Counted from the stretch's first letter, positions 8,759 through 16,463 are shown. The stretch: DNA of 64,000 nt from Arthrobacter sp. ISL-95 (GCF_018613695.1 NZ_JAGGPR010000005.1:181509-245508); one strand, 5' to 3'. A program made the numbers and translations. The notes: generated by a model not told the origin, from the letters alone.

Positions 8759-8822
8759 GGAATCGATAGTACATCCGTGCGTGTATTCATTCCAGGCTGT
8801 ACTCAGTATGGGCTGGCTGGGT

Positions 8823-9649
8823 CTAGGAGGGCTCGGGGGCAGGTGAGCACGCCGCCGGTGCCTCGGCGAACATAAACCAGTCGGGGAGCGCTGCGGTGTA
8901 GGCCTCACGAACCTGCGGGTCCTTGGTCGCTGTCCAGTCCACGGTGGCGGGTAGGTGTTGCCCCAGTGATAAAGGGACATGCCGACCCAGTCCACTGATT
9001 CATCTCCGGGGTAGTAGGGCGCGTATGGATCATCAGCACCCGTGATTGTTCCGTCTTTGTCGGTGTCCAGGGTCGCGAAATCAGGGGAACCGGCTGCGGC
9101 TTCGTTTTGGCCTCCACTGAACGGATACCCACCCCCGTAGTTCGGTGCCCACATCATCGCGCTGCCAGCTGCCTTGGAGTGGACCGCATCAGCCACGCGT
9201 TGATAAGCAGCCACGTACGCTGCCGGTTGCTGCCCCCAGGCGTACCAAGAGCCGTTCATCTCGTGGGCGAACCTCACGATCACAGGGACGCCTGCGCTGT
9301 TGAAACGGGCCAGCGTGGATGAAAGTTCGTTAGCTACCTCCGTGGTCGCTGAAGCCGGCCCTTGTTTGGGCTCCAGGGTGAGGAGCATCGTTCCGCCATT
9401 GCCGCGGATTTGCTCGAAGGTGGCGTCGACGTTCCCTCTATAGTTATCTGACATGGGAAAGTCGGTGAAGGTGACCGTGACTGCCGGGCGGTGACCCAGG
9501 TTGGCCGCATATTGCTCCAGAGTTTCGTGCTCCCAGTCCAGGTTCACGCCGGCAGGGATTCCGTCCTTCGGCACCAACGGAGGCGTGGGCTCACACACCG
9601 GGAGCGGAGTAGTTGACGTGCCCGGCTGTGGGCCGGCGCAACCGGCCAC
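8823..9649 (-). pseudogene. Broken GH26-like glycoside hydrolase (mannanase type)
   Basis: Residues after the start read GVNLDWEHETLEQYAANLG, then VIVRFAHEMNGSWYAWG, the GH26 motif whose Glu is the general acid/base, then YGGGYPF and VDWVGMSLYHWGNTYPP. Here the frame is lost: continuing in frame gives Arg/Pro-rich nonsense that runs into the ArsR gene, while the neighbouring frame gives VDWTATKDPQVREAYTAALP and a stop at 8823. The segment that should carry the catalytic nucleophile is missing, so an internal deletion is likely. At the other end, the lipobox-like VAGCAG is out of frame with a possible signal (TTGTLLC), suggesting a second lesion. It was probably a secreted lipoprotein beta-mannanase or related enzyme. 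Confidence 0.7.
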
Positions 9650-9727
9650 ACAACAACGTGCCGGTAGTGATCACAGCGCCGCTGTAGCATCGAAAGCACA
9701 CCGCATTTCGCGCGTTACGAGACGGAA

Positions 9728-10186
9728 ATGTCTGAAACACCTGAAGGTACAGCTACCACAACTAGTAAGACATTCAGCCGTGAAACCCGGGTCTCCACCA
9801 CCATCGACGCGCCCCCGTCCACTATCTGGCGCCTCCTCACTGACGCCAAAGGCTATCCCGCATGGAACTCCACCGTTGTTTCGGTGGATGGTGAGATCGC
9901 TCCGGGGTCGAAGATCAAGCTGGTCTCCACACTGGATCCGAGCCGTACTTTCAAACTTAAGGTCAAAGAGTTTCAGGCACCCACCAAGCTTGCGTGGGGT
10001 GACGCCCTTGGGACCAGGACTTACACCATCACGGATACCAATGATGGCCGGTCCCGGGTTGAAATGAACGAGAAAATCGGCGGCCCGGTCTTTCCGCTCT
10101 TTGCCTCAAAGATCCCGTCCTTCGACGCCAGCTTCACCCAATTCGCGGCAGACCTGAAAACGGCGGCCGAAAAGGCCGCAGAATAA
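9728..10186 (+). CDS. SRPBCC-superfamily ligand-binding protein
   Basis: 152 residues. After a Thr-rich start comes RVSTTIDAPPSTIWRLLTDA, the first strand and helix of the START/SRPBCC fold, then GYPAWNSTVVSVDGEIAPG (typical of polyketide cyclase/dehydrase-like members), and a long C-terminal helix (FASKIPSFDASFTQFAADLK) covering the cavity. Such proteins bind hydrophobic ligands or act as small-molecule cyclases; the ligand is unknown. Monocistronic, divergent from the broken GH26 gene. Confidence 0.8.
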   Translation: MSETPEGTATTTSKTFSRETRVSTTIDAPPSTIWRLLTDAKGYPAWNSTVVSVDGEIAPGSKIKLVSTLDPSRTFKLKVKEFQAPTKLAWGDALGTRTYTITDTNDGRSRVEMNEKIGGPVFPLFASKIPSFDASFTQFAADLKTAAEKAAE

Positions 10187-10202
10187 TGCCGAAGAAGGCC
10201 TC

Positions 10203-10490
10203 CTACGGAACAAACCTGTAGCCCATGCCCGGCTCGGTGATCAGATGCCGGGGGTTGCCCGGCTCTGTCTCGAGCTTGCGCCTGAGCTGCGCAAGGGTTT
10301 GGTGATGTAGTCGTCAGCTCCAGCGCCAGGGCCTCCACTTTGTCGCTGGATCCATGTCTGGCTGACAAGACCAGAAGGGGTAGGGAGCTCCACTCCCGCA
10401 CCATGGGTTGGAACCGTTCCGGATGAGGCCGGGATCTTCCTTTGCCGCGCCAGCGAGCCGTCGGCCACTGGAACGTCCTTTCATCAGAGC
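10203..10490 (-). pseudogene. Remnant of a KdpE-like OmpR-family response regulator
   Basis: Three reverse-strand frames in turn give pieces of one receiver/winged-helix protein: MVREWSSLPLLVLSARHG followed by SDKVEALAL (around the switch residue), then GADDYITKP in a second frame, then LRAQLRRKLETEPGNPRHL and ITEPGMGYRFVP with a stop at 10203 in a third. The order matches the middle and extreme C-terminus of KdpE-type regulators, with most of the effector domain deleted. The N-terminus upstream of about 10400 is unrecognisable. It lies immediately before a potassium transporter gene on the opposite strand, which fits a former potassium-regulation role. Confidence 0.7.
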
Positions 10491-10541
10491 CCCTTTCGCG
10501 GGGCTGATGTCAGTCAACTCCTGCAAAAGTGGCGAAAAGGC

Positions 10542-10560
10542 GTTCCTTACGGTTCCTTAA
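10542..10560. promoter_or_regulatory. Tandem direct repeat, OmpR/PhoB-type site candidate
   Basis: GTTCCTTACG is followed immediately by GTTCCTTAAT: two 8-base repeats (GTTCCTTA) with 10-base periodicity, the arrangement recognised by winged-helix response regulators. It is 175 bases upstream of the potassium transporter gene and next to the dead KdpE-like gene. Regulator unknown. Confidence 0.35.
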
Positions 10561-10587
10561 TGCGGACGCCGCAAATCTTGATGCGCT

Positions 10588-10607
10588 CTTAACGGGTAGG
10601 CGTTAAG
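10588..10607. promoter_or_regulatory. Inverted repeat CTTAACG-N6-CGTTAAG
   Basis: Perfect 7-base arms around a 6-base spacer (CTTAACGGGTAGGCGTTAAG), 128 bases upstream of the KtrB/TrkH start. A candidate operator for that gene; too short-spaced and not followed by T's, so not a terminator. Confidence 0.4.
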
Positions 10608-10735
10608 GATTCGTCAAGAAATCCGCTTTTCGGTCCGGTTGGTTCCTCATCGGTGCTATTTTCGGCACGGGTTGTGATGCTGAAGATCTGCCCGGAAAGG
10701 GATCCAGTGTTTAAACATCCTTGCGGGAGTGCCTG

Positions 10736-12160
10736 ATGACGCGCGCCCCGGAAAGACTGCCCGCGGTTGAACGCTCCAAAATGAGCCGCAATCCGGTGCT
10801 GCAGGCTCTATTCCGCGAGGGCGAGCGCCTGAAGGTGTCCTTGCTGCATCCGGTCCGTTCGGTGCCTCTGGCGTTCTTGGCCGTCATTATCCTCGGCGCC
10901 TGCATACTGATGCTGCCCATCGCCCGGACAGGCGACACGGATGACATCGTCACCACGGCTTTCTTTACCGCCGTCTCGTCTGTCTGCGTCACTGGCCTGA
11001 TCACCGTGGACACTGCCACTTTCTGGACCCCGTTCGGGCACGGGGTAATCCTGGCGCTCATCCAGGTAGGTGGTTTCGGGATCATGTCCCTGGCAAGCCT
11101 GCTCGCCTTGTTCGTGCGCAAGACCATCGGCCTGCGCGGCCAGCTTGTGGCGCAGTCTGAAACCCACACCCTGAACTTCGGAGACGTTAAGTCCGTGCTG
11201 TTCCGGGTTGTAAAGATCATGGCCGTCTTTGAGGCCATCACAGCGCTCATCCTGACGGCACGTTTCTGGATCGCCTATGACCCCAACCTCGGCACGGCCC
11301 TGTGGCACGGGATGTTCCACGCCGTCTCCGCCTTTAACAATGCAGGGTTCGCACTGTACAGCGATAACCTCATCGGTTTCGCGGAAGACCCGTGGATCAT
11401 CGTGCCCATCTGCGCCGCCATCATTGCCGGAGGACTCGGTTTCCCGGTGATTATCCAACTGATAAGGAACCCTCTCGGGTTCAAGAACTGGACCATTCAC
11501 CTCCGCTTGACCATCTTCGGTTCCCTGCTGTTGCTGGCGGTGGGCATTGCCCTTTTCGCTGCCTTTGAGTGGAACCGCCCAGAGACGCTGGGGCCGCTAA
11601 GTCCTGGCGGAAAGATCCTGGGCTCACTGGGTGGTGGAGTGTTCCCCAGGACGGCTGGATTCAACAGCATTGACTACGGGGCAGCCACACCCGAAACCCT
11701 GATGATCACCAACATTTTGATGTTCATTGGCGGAGGCAGTGCAGGAACAGCCGGCGGTATCAAAATCACCACTTTCCTGGTTTTGGGTTTTGCGATTTGG
11801 AACGAAATCCGAGGCCGCGAGCAAGTCACCATCGCTCACCGCTCCATCAGTTCCTCCACCCAACGCCAAGCTCTCACCGTCGCACTGCTGGGTGTAGGAG
11901 TAGTCATCCTTGGGACGCTGTTGCTCCTCATGTCCACCGACTACAGCCTGGAAAAAGTGCTTTTCGAAACCATCTCCGCGTTCGGAACCGTAGGCCTGAG
12001 CACGGGAATTACCTACAACTTGCCTCCCACCGCCGAATGGGTACTGATGGCCTTGATGTTCGCTGGCCGTATTGGGACCGTCACCGTTGCCTCAGCCATC
12101 GCCTTGGCATCCCGGCCAAGGCTGTTCCAGCTGCCCGAAGAGCGGCCCATCATCGGCTGA
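10736..12160 (+). CDS. KtrB/TrkH-type potassium uptake membrane subunit
   Basis: 474 residues, with GGGAG 6 bases before the ATG. The four selectivity-filter loops of the Trk/Ktr superfamily are visible as SVCVTGLITVD, SAFNNAGFALY, FPRTAGFNSID and SAFGTVGLSTG, each with the conserved Gly. Length and the lack of extra N-terminal helices favour the KtrB (sodium-coupled) type over TrkH. KtrB works with a cytosolic RCK/TrkA-N protein that gates it; no such gene is in this window, so it must be elsewhere or absent. A broken KdpE-like regulator and two candidate operator repeats lie just upstream. Confidence 0.9.
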   Translation: MTRAPERLPAVERSKMSRNPVLQALFREGERLKVSLLHPVRSVPLAFLAVIILGACILMLPIARTGDTDDIVTTAFFTAVSSVCVTGLITVDTATFWTPFGHGVILALIQVGGFGIMSLASLLALFVRKTIGLRGQLVAQSETHTLNFGDVKSVLFRVVKIMAVFEAITALILTARFWIAYDPNLGTALWHGMFHAVSAFNNAGFALYSDNLIGFAEDPWIIVPICAAIIAGGLGFPVIIQLIRNPLGFKNWTIHLRLTIFGSLLLLAVGIALFAAFEWNRPETLGPLSPGGKILGSLGGGVFPRTAGFNSIDYGAATPETLMITNILMFIGGGSAGTAGGIKITTFLVLGFAIWNEIRGREQVTIAHRSISSSTQRQALTVALLGVGVVILGTLLLLMSTDYSLEKVLFETISAFGTVGLSTGITYNLPPTAEWVLMALMFAGRIGTVTVASAIALASRPRLFQLPEERPIIG

Positions 12161-12208
12161 CTTGTCGCACCCCGAAGCAAGTAGCCGGCGCTCGGATAAG
12201 GCCGAAAG

Positions 12209-12227
12209 ACGAGTACTCACTACTCGT
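12209..12227. promoter_or_regulatory. 19-bp palindrome ACGAGTA-CTCAC-TACTCGT
   Basis: Perfect 7-base inverted arms. A near-identical element occurs at 49227-49245, also in a non-coding stretch. Likely a transcription factor site; which gene it controls is unclear. Confidence 0.4.
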
Positions 12228-12323
12228 GCTCGGAATGCACCCAAGGGGCTTTACTGAACTCAGCGGCTCAGGAACGACCTCCAATAAACCCCCAATAGTT
12301 GGCGGTTGTACGAACCGCGGGCC

Positions 12324-12362
12324 GGGGCCGGACACGGTACCCAAATACAGTTGTCCGGCCCC
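12324..12362. terminator. Inverted repeat, possible terminator after the potassium transporter
   Basis: GGGGCCGGACA and TGTCCGGCCCC are perfect 11-base arms with a 17-base loop. No T-run follows, as is common in high-GC actinobacteria. It could end transcription from either side: 164 bases after the transporter stop and just beyond the regulator remnant. Confidence 0.4.
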
Positions 12363-12393
12363 TCGCCGTAACTAATTGTCGCGCTGAGGCACC

Positions 12394-12504
12394 CTAACGG
12401 CCCGCGGAAACCAGCCCCGACTCGTACGCCAGAATCACCGAATGTGCCCGGTGACGGATAAGCGGTTGATCGTCGACGACGAGAACGGTCAGGGTCAGTT
12501 TCAC
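12394..12504 (-). pseudogene. LuxR-type response regulator collapsed to its two ends
   Basis: A 36-residue frame from GTG (with AGGATATAGGG upstream) reads LTLTVLVVDDQPLIR, the first strand and acidic pocket of a NarL/LuxR receiver, then jumps to RAHSVILAYESGLVSAGR, the last helix of the same family's HTH domain. The middle ~170 residues are gone. The C-terminal part is nearly identical at DNA level to a second fragment at 16374-16463. Confidence 0.7.
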
Positions 12505-12521
12505 CCCTATATCCTTTGTCG

Positions 12522-12971
12522 CTACTTCACGGTGAGCGTGCCTTTCATGTTGGCGTGGAAGATGCAGTGGTAAGGGTAGGTCCCGGGTGTGGTGGGGGCG
12601 GTGAAGGTGGCGGTGCCGGGCTTGATGGTGAGATCAAACGCGCCGGGAGTGTCGGCGGTGAGGCTGTGGGCTTCGATGTCTTCGTTGGTGACTGTGATGG
12701 TCGTTCCGGGATTAATAAGTTGGGTGTCCTGGTACTTGAAGCCTTTGATCAGGATCTCAGCGGCGGCTGCCGTCGAGGGGTCCTCACTGGATGGCGAGGG
12801 GGTTGCTTCGAGTGTGGCGGCAGGAGCTGACGGGAATTCTTTAGTCAGTGTGGGAGCCGCTGTCGCGTCGGAGCCTGACATGCCGTTATTACCGCAGCCG
12901 GAGAGGATCAGCGTGACTGCTGCTGCTGCAGTGAGTGCGAGTGTGCTCACCGTTTTGGTGGTCTTTTTCAT
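12522..12971 (-). CDS. Cupredoxin lipoprotein (plastocyanin/amicyanin-like)
   Basis: 149 residues. Signal MKKTTKTVSTLALTAAAAVT ending in lipobox LSGC, a Ser/Pro/Ala linker, then a ~90-residue cupredoxin: IKGFKYQD, TITVTNEDIEAHSLTAD (first His ligand) and TYPYHCIFHANMKGTLTVK with the Cys-x3-His-x2-Met type 1 copper ligands. It is the last gene of a reverse-strand operon that also contains another cupredoxin, a CHRD protein and a sortase. The likely role is electron transfer or copper handling at the outer face of the membrane. The start is the second Met, placed after GAAAGG. Confidence 0.85.
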   Translation of the reverse strand: MKKTTKTVSTLALTAAAAVTLILSGCGNNGMSGSDATAAPTLTKEFPSAPAATLEATPSPSSEDPSTAAAAEILIKGFKYQDTQLINPGTTITVTNEDIEAHSLTADTPGAFDLTIKPGTATFTAPTTPGTYPYHCIFHANMKGTLTVK

Positions 12972-13013
12972 GGGTGAACCTTTCATGAAACTGCCGGGGG
13001 AGGTCGTCCAGGG

Positions 13014-13640
13014 TCAGGGGTGTTCGATCCAGCAGGCCAGGATGGTGGTGGAAAGTTGGTAGGCCAGGGCGTTGCGGGTGATGTTCTCCGGCCCGACGGT
13101 GGCGGGCAGTCCTGAGGCGTCTACGTGCAGGACGAAACTGTCTTTTTGGAAGACGGCTGACCCGGCTGCGGTTTCGTAGGCGGGGAAGCCGAGATTTGCC
13201 AGGCCCTCGATGGGCTTGGCGTCTTTGGCCAGGGCCTTTTCGACGTTGAAGTGCGTCAGCGCGGCTGCCTTGTCTTTAGCTTCTTTGACGGAGATTTTCA
13301 GGGCGCCTTGATCCAGGTGGTAGGTGCAGGTGAAAGTGCTGTCGGCCCAGTCGTTGATGGTGTGGGGTTTGGTGTCCAGTTTCAGGATTGAGGTTAGCCG
13401 CTCCATTGGCTGGTCTCCGCAGACCATCAACGATGCCTCGCTTGGACCCTCGGCTGACGGTGTCTCCTGCTGTGGCGTGCTTTGGCCGTGGTGTCCGTTG
13501 GCGTGCCCTGTTCCGGTGGAGGACGGCGATGTACCAGCCTCAGCACCAGTATCGGGCGCGGTAGCGGCATTTGCGGCACAGCCGGGGAGCAGCAGGGATG
13601 CCAGGGCCAGCGCTGCCAGCCGATGGTGTCGGTTGTTCAT
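13014..13640 (-). CDS. DUF3558-like lipoprotein with His-rich linker
   Basis: 208 residues. Signal MNNRHHRLAALALASLLLPG with lipobox LPGC, then a linker GHANGHHGQ that could bind metal, then a ~130-residue domain with Cys at MVCGDQPM, FTCTYH and near the end ILACWIEHP. The pattern of Cys residues and the NDWADSTFTCTYH segment resemble DUF3558-type lipoproteins of actinobacteria; this is a loose match. It sits between the sortase and the terminal cupredoxin gene, 42 bp from each, so co-transcription is likely. Function unknown. Confidence 0.7.
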   Translation of the reverse strand: MNNRHHRLAALALASLLLPGCAANAATAPDTGAEAGTSPSSTGTGHANGHHGQSTPQQETPSAEGPSEASLMVCGDQPMERLTSILKLDTKPHTINDWADSTFTCTYHLDQGALKISVKEAKDKAAALTHFNVEKALAKDAKPIEGLANLGFPAYETAAGSAVFQKDSFVLHVDASGLPATVGPENITRNALAYQLSTTILACWIEHP

Positions 13641-13683
13641 GTCGTGTCCGTCCTTCAGCCGCCCCGGGGGAGAGGCAGTATGG

Positions 13684-14376
13684 TCAGGCGATGAGTTTGG
13701 CGTAGATGACGTAGTTGTCATCGAACTCTCCAGTGGCGGGGTTGTAACCGTCGCAGGTGATCAGGCGCAGTTCGGAGCCGGAGGTGTTGCCGTAGACCTC
13801 GAGGGTGGGGAAGCTGTTCTTGCTGTACTTGGCTCCGCGGTACACGGCGAACACGGCAGTGGCGCCATCGGCGCGTGTAACGCTAATCTGATCACCGTTC
13901 TGCAGTTTCTGTAGGTCCGCGAAGACACCTGTGTGCCCGCCGAGGGCGTTGACATGGCCGAGCATCACGGAAGGTCCACGTTCTCCTGGTGTGGGAGAAC
14001 CGTTGTACCAGCTCGCGGGTGCCCCGTTTCCGGTGTCCTGTGGAACCTGCAAGGATCCGTTCTCTTCCAAGCCCAGGTGCAACAACTGCGATGTGACCCT
14101 GATCGAGGGGATTGCCAAGGTGACCGGTGCCGAACCGGGAAGCACGGCTGGTAGCTGCTCCGCTGGCGTGGCTGCGGGCGAAGGCGCAGCCGGCATCACC
14201 GGTGGGGGAGGCGGCGCTGTTGAGGGGCTAGGTGCTGCAGTAGAAGTCGGCGGGGCGCTCATTGCGGGAGCGGCCGGCGTGTCGGTGTTTGCTGGGGCGC
14301 AGCTGGTCAGGAGAAGAAGCCCACCTACCGCGGACGCAAGGAGACGTCCGCGGTAGGTGGATTTCATGGTTGTCAC
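13684..14376 (-). CDS. Class F sortase
   Basis: 230 residues. N-terminal signal with LLLLTSC (lipobox-like), a Pro/Ser/Ala linker to about residue 85, then the sortase barrel: LAIPSIRVTSQLLHLGL, SVMLGHVNALGG (catalytic His), and LRLITCDGYNP (catalytic Cys) with a downstream basic/Asn region. Class F enzymes are actinobacterial transpeptidases that act on the cell surface; the natural substrate is often unknown. Here the CHRD protein just upstream, with a hydrophobic C-terminus and basic tail, is the obvious candidate. A 16-bp hairpin lies within its first codons. The GTG start is supported by GGATCA upstream; ATG three codons later is possible. Confidence 0.85.
   Translation of the reverse strand: MTTMKSTYRGRLLASAVGGLLLLTSCAPANTDTPAAPAMSAPPTSTAAPSPSTAPPPPPVMPAAPSPAATPAEQLPAVLPGSAPVTLAIPSIRVTSQLLHLGLEENGSLQVPQDTGNGAPASWYNGSPTPGERGPSVMLGHVNALGGHTGVFADLQKLQNGDQISVTRADGATAVFAVYRGAKYSKNSFPTLEVYGNTSGSELRLITCDGYNPATGEFDDNYVIYAKLIA
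14321..14360 (-). promoter_or_regulatory. 16-bp perfect hairpin inside the sortase signal-peptide codons
   Basis: CCACCTACCGCGGACG and its exact complement CGTCCGCGGTAGGTGG are separated by 8 bases. In the mRNA the stem begins about 16 bases after the first base of the start codon. It codes in frame for the STYRGRLLASAVGG part of the signal. Such a stable stem right after the start could lower or gate translation, or act as an attenuator inside the operon. Confidence 0.5.
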
Positions 14377-14400
14377 AGTGATGATCCGGTCAGCTTGTGC

Positions 14401-15174
14401 TTAGGCTGCTGACTTGGCGTTGCGCTGCCGCCGGACCACATAGGCGCCGCCGGCAAGTGCTACCAATGCCAGGCCGCCGCCCAGTGCGATGGCTCCTGCG
14501 TCGTTGCCTGTTTCCTGGGTAATGCCGGTGGCAGCGCCACCTGCGGGCATTTTCATCTGGCCTGCCTTCAACGTTCCACACAGGGCCGGTGATGTTGCTG
14601 CCAGCGGAAGGGTGGGAGCAAGATCGGACTTTGCAGCCTGGCCAGCTGCGCTGAGAGTCGCGGGGTCAAGACCATGCACCACCACAACAGCAGTACCGGC
14701 TTCCAACGCTGCCTTCGTTTCAGCGTTCAACTCGAACGTGCGGTCAACCGTGTAGGCAGCTCCCTGCCCGCCCACCTTCAAATCCAAACCTGCTGCCGGG
14801 CTGGTGTCACCACTGGTGGAAAGCGTGGTGACAATGCCACCGTAGAACGGTGCGCCCTCGGTGGTGGAGATGACCTGATCGCCGTCTTTATCAGCTGACG
14901 GGTCCGGGCAAGTGCCTTGAGCTCCGCCGTGGATGTGCTGAACGTGCGGGTACGGGGCGTCCATGAAGGTCGCCGGCATGCCTGAAACGTTCAGGACAAC
15001 ATGGGCCTGGTTGCCGGTGACATCAACGGAGATGCTTCCGGAACCGGCGCTGCCGTTGAGCTGGCCAAGTGTTGCCTGGTAGGAGTTGTCCGCGGCCATC
15101 GCCGGGGAACCGAAAAGGGCCAGTGCGCCCACTGCAAGGGTTGGTACTGCCATATAGCGGAGTGTCTTGTTCAT
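14401..15174 (-). CDS. CHRD-domain surface protein with C-terminal membrane anchor
   Basis: 257 residues from an ATG behind GAGGAGA. Signal peptide (MNKTLRYMAVPTLAVGALAL, cleavage near AMAADN), then a CHRD domain: SISVDVTGNQAHVVLNVSGM, PYPHVQHIHGGAQGTCPDP (His/Cys-rich loop), DKDGDQVISTTEG, and a second half with AVVVVHGLDP. The C-terminus has ITQETGNDAG, a hydrophobic helix and RRQRNAKSAA, the architecture of a cell-wall sorting signal without a canonical LPXTG. The HVQHIHGG cluster may bind metal. Directly upstream of the sortase gene (24 bp), which suggests enzyme and substrate. Confidence 0.8.
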   Translation of the reverse strand: MNKTLRYMAVPTLAVGALALFGSPAMAADNSYQATLGQLNGSAGSGSISVDVTGNQAHVVLNVSGMPATFMDAPYPHVQHIHGGAQGTCPDPSADKDGDQVISTTEGAPFYGGIVTTLSTSGDTSPAAGLDLKVGGQGAAYTVDRTFELNAETKAALEAGTAVVVVHGLDPATLSAAGQAAKSDLAPTLPLAATSPALCGTLKAGQMKMPAGGAATGITQETGNDAGAIALGGGLALVALAGGAYVVRRQRNAKSAA

Positions 15175-15302
15175 TGGAAAAATCTCCTCATACACGCGCG
15201 GTGTGATGTTGGCGCCCCAAGGATAGGGGTCACCGGGTATTCGGCACCGATCACGTAACGGATGGGTCCTAAAGTGACGCTGAGCACAGTTTTCTCGGGG
15301 GC

Positions 15303-15779
15303 TCACTCAGCGGGCGTCGGAGTGGACGCTGGCATGCGGCGACGTCGTGGCTTCTGGCGAGTCTTGCGAACCAAGGCGTATTCGAGGATCGCTAATCCAC
15401 CCGCCGCAGCTTCGGCCACCGCGGTAATGACCTTGGCCGTGTACCAGACCGGTTCATACATTGACGGCAGCGGACCGATCGCAGGGACTTGGATGTACCG
15501 GTACACGATCACTGCGGCCAGAGAGGACAGACCCACAATCGCCGCGGCCGCAAAGGACGCCCGTGATCCTCTCAGCAGCACAACTACCGCCGTCAGGATC
15601 GCCGCTCCGGCCTGGACCAGGAACAGGGTCCCTTGGCCGATGCCGCCCGGTGCGGCCTGCTGATAGGTGGGCGCAAGCTGAATGTGGATGACAGCGCTGA
15701 CGCCCAGGGCAGCGGCGATGACAATCCGCAATGCAAGAAACCGCCCGGAATCAAGGGTGAGTGACCGCCGCTTTCTCAT
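15303..15779 (-). CDS. Four-helix membrane protein of the cupredoxin operon
   Basis: 158 residues, four hydrophobic helices (about 15-33, 50-69, 74-92, 113-137) and a strongly basic C-terminus (RKTRQKPRRRR). His at VIHIQLAP near the outer face of helix 1. Its ATG overlaps the stop of the upstream cupredoxin (ATGA), so the two are translated together. The topology recalls DoxX-like or other small quinone/electron-transfer membrane proteins, but no signature is convincing. Probable membrane partner of the lipoprotein cupredoxin. Confidence 0.7.
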   Translation of the reverse strand: MRKRRSLTLDSGRFLALRIVIAAALGVSAVIHIQLAPTYQQAAPGGIGQGTLFLVQAGAAILTAVVVLLRGSRASFAAAAIVGLSSLAAVIVYRYIQVPAIGPLPSMYEPVWYTAKVITAVAEAAAGGLAILEYALVRKTRQKPRRRRMPASTPTPAE

Positions 15780-16141
15780 TTCACTGCCAGCGTTCCGGCC
15801 ATTTGCGGATGGAACGTGCAGGTGATCGCGTACTCGCCGGGTTCGTCCGGGGCCTTGAAGATCACTGTGGCACCGGCGGGCACGTCAACGTCGAAACCGC
15901 CTTTGCCTTTCGCGGTGACAGTGTGCGGGGCGCTGTCGGTGTTGGTCACGGCGATCATCGCCCCCGGCCGCACCGAAGCTGGAACCTCAAACCCGAAGTT
16001 CTTGATGGCAATGCTTGCCTCCCACGCCGCCGAAGCGGAGGGGGATGCAGCAGACGACGGCCCGTTGGGTGGAGTGCAACCGGTCATCATGGCCATTCCG
16101 GCAGCCGTGGCAAAGATTAGGATCCGATGGGTGCTTCTCAT
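15776..16141 (-). CDS. Second cupredoxin lipoprotein
   Basis: 121 residues. MRSTHRILIFATAAGMAMMT ends in lipobox MTGC, a short Ser/Ala linker follows, then the cupredoxin: IKNFGFEVPASVRPG, NTDSAPHTVTAKGKG (His ligand) and YAITCTFHPQMAGTLAVK (Cys-x2-Phe-His-x2-Met ligand loop). It differs from the distal paralog in loop length and Gly content. First gene of the reverse-strand envelope operon; AAGGGG precedes the ATG by about 8 bases. A promoter should lie in 16142-16370. Confidence 0.85.
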   Translation of the reverse strand: MRSTHRILIFATAAGMAMMTGCTPPNGPSSAASPSASAAWEASIAIKNFGFEVPASVRPGAMIAVTNTDSAPHTVTAKGKGGFDVDVPAGATVIFKAPDEPGEYAITCTFHPQMAGTLAVK

Positions 16142-16373
16142 GACATACCCCTTCATCCAGGGATGTCCTTTACGTCGCCGGACGGCGCACGTCATCAGGA
16201 ACTACCCTGCACCCACTCTTCGTAGCCAAGAGCCAGAAGGACTGCCCACCACGAGCAACGGTAGAGATCAATGAGCGGGACGTGTTCCCGATCTTATGCG
16301 GATCGAGTATCCCACTGGGCGTCACATGTGGGGCCGTCCGGCTGTGAACCTACCGTACGTCGTTTTGGCCACT
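16142..16373. other. Probable promoter region of the cupredoxin operon
   Basis: No gene is visible. The stretch lies upstream of the first cupredoxin gene and should contain its promoter. I could not identify convincing -35/-10 boxes by eye. Confidence 0.3.
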
Positions 16374-16463
16374 CCGCGGAAACCAGCCCCGAGTCGTACG
16401 CCAGAATCACCAAATGCGCTCGGTCGCGGACGTCCACTTTGGTCATGATCCGGTTCACGTGCA
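16374..16463 (-). pseudogene. C-terminal fragment of a LuxR-type response regulator
   Basis: The reverse strand reads VHVNRIMTKVDVRDRAHLVI followed by LAYDSGLVSA, the recognition helix and final helix of a NarL/LuxR HTH domain; the frame then runs on into unrelated codons. The first ~44 bases match 12402-12445 with only a few differences. No receiver domain is left. Confidence 0.65.

Noticed and set aside
8432..9649. A single 405-residue protein combining a GH26-like domain and an ArsR domain
   Set aside because: The middle ~45 residues are Arg/Pro-rich nonsense, the GH26 C-terminus lies in another frame, and the ArsR part has its own start and coupled partner.
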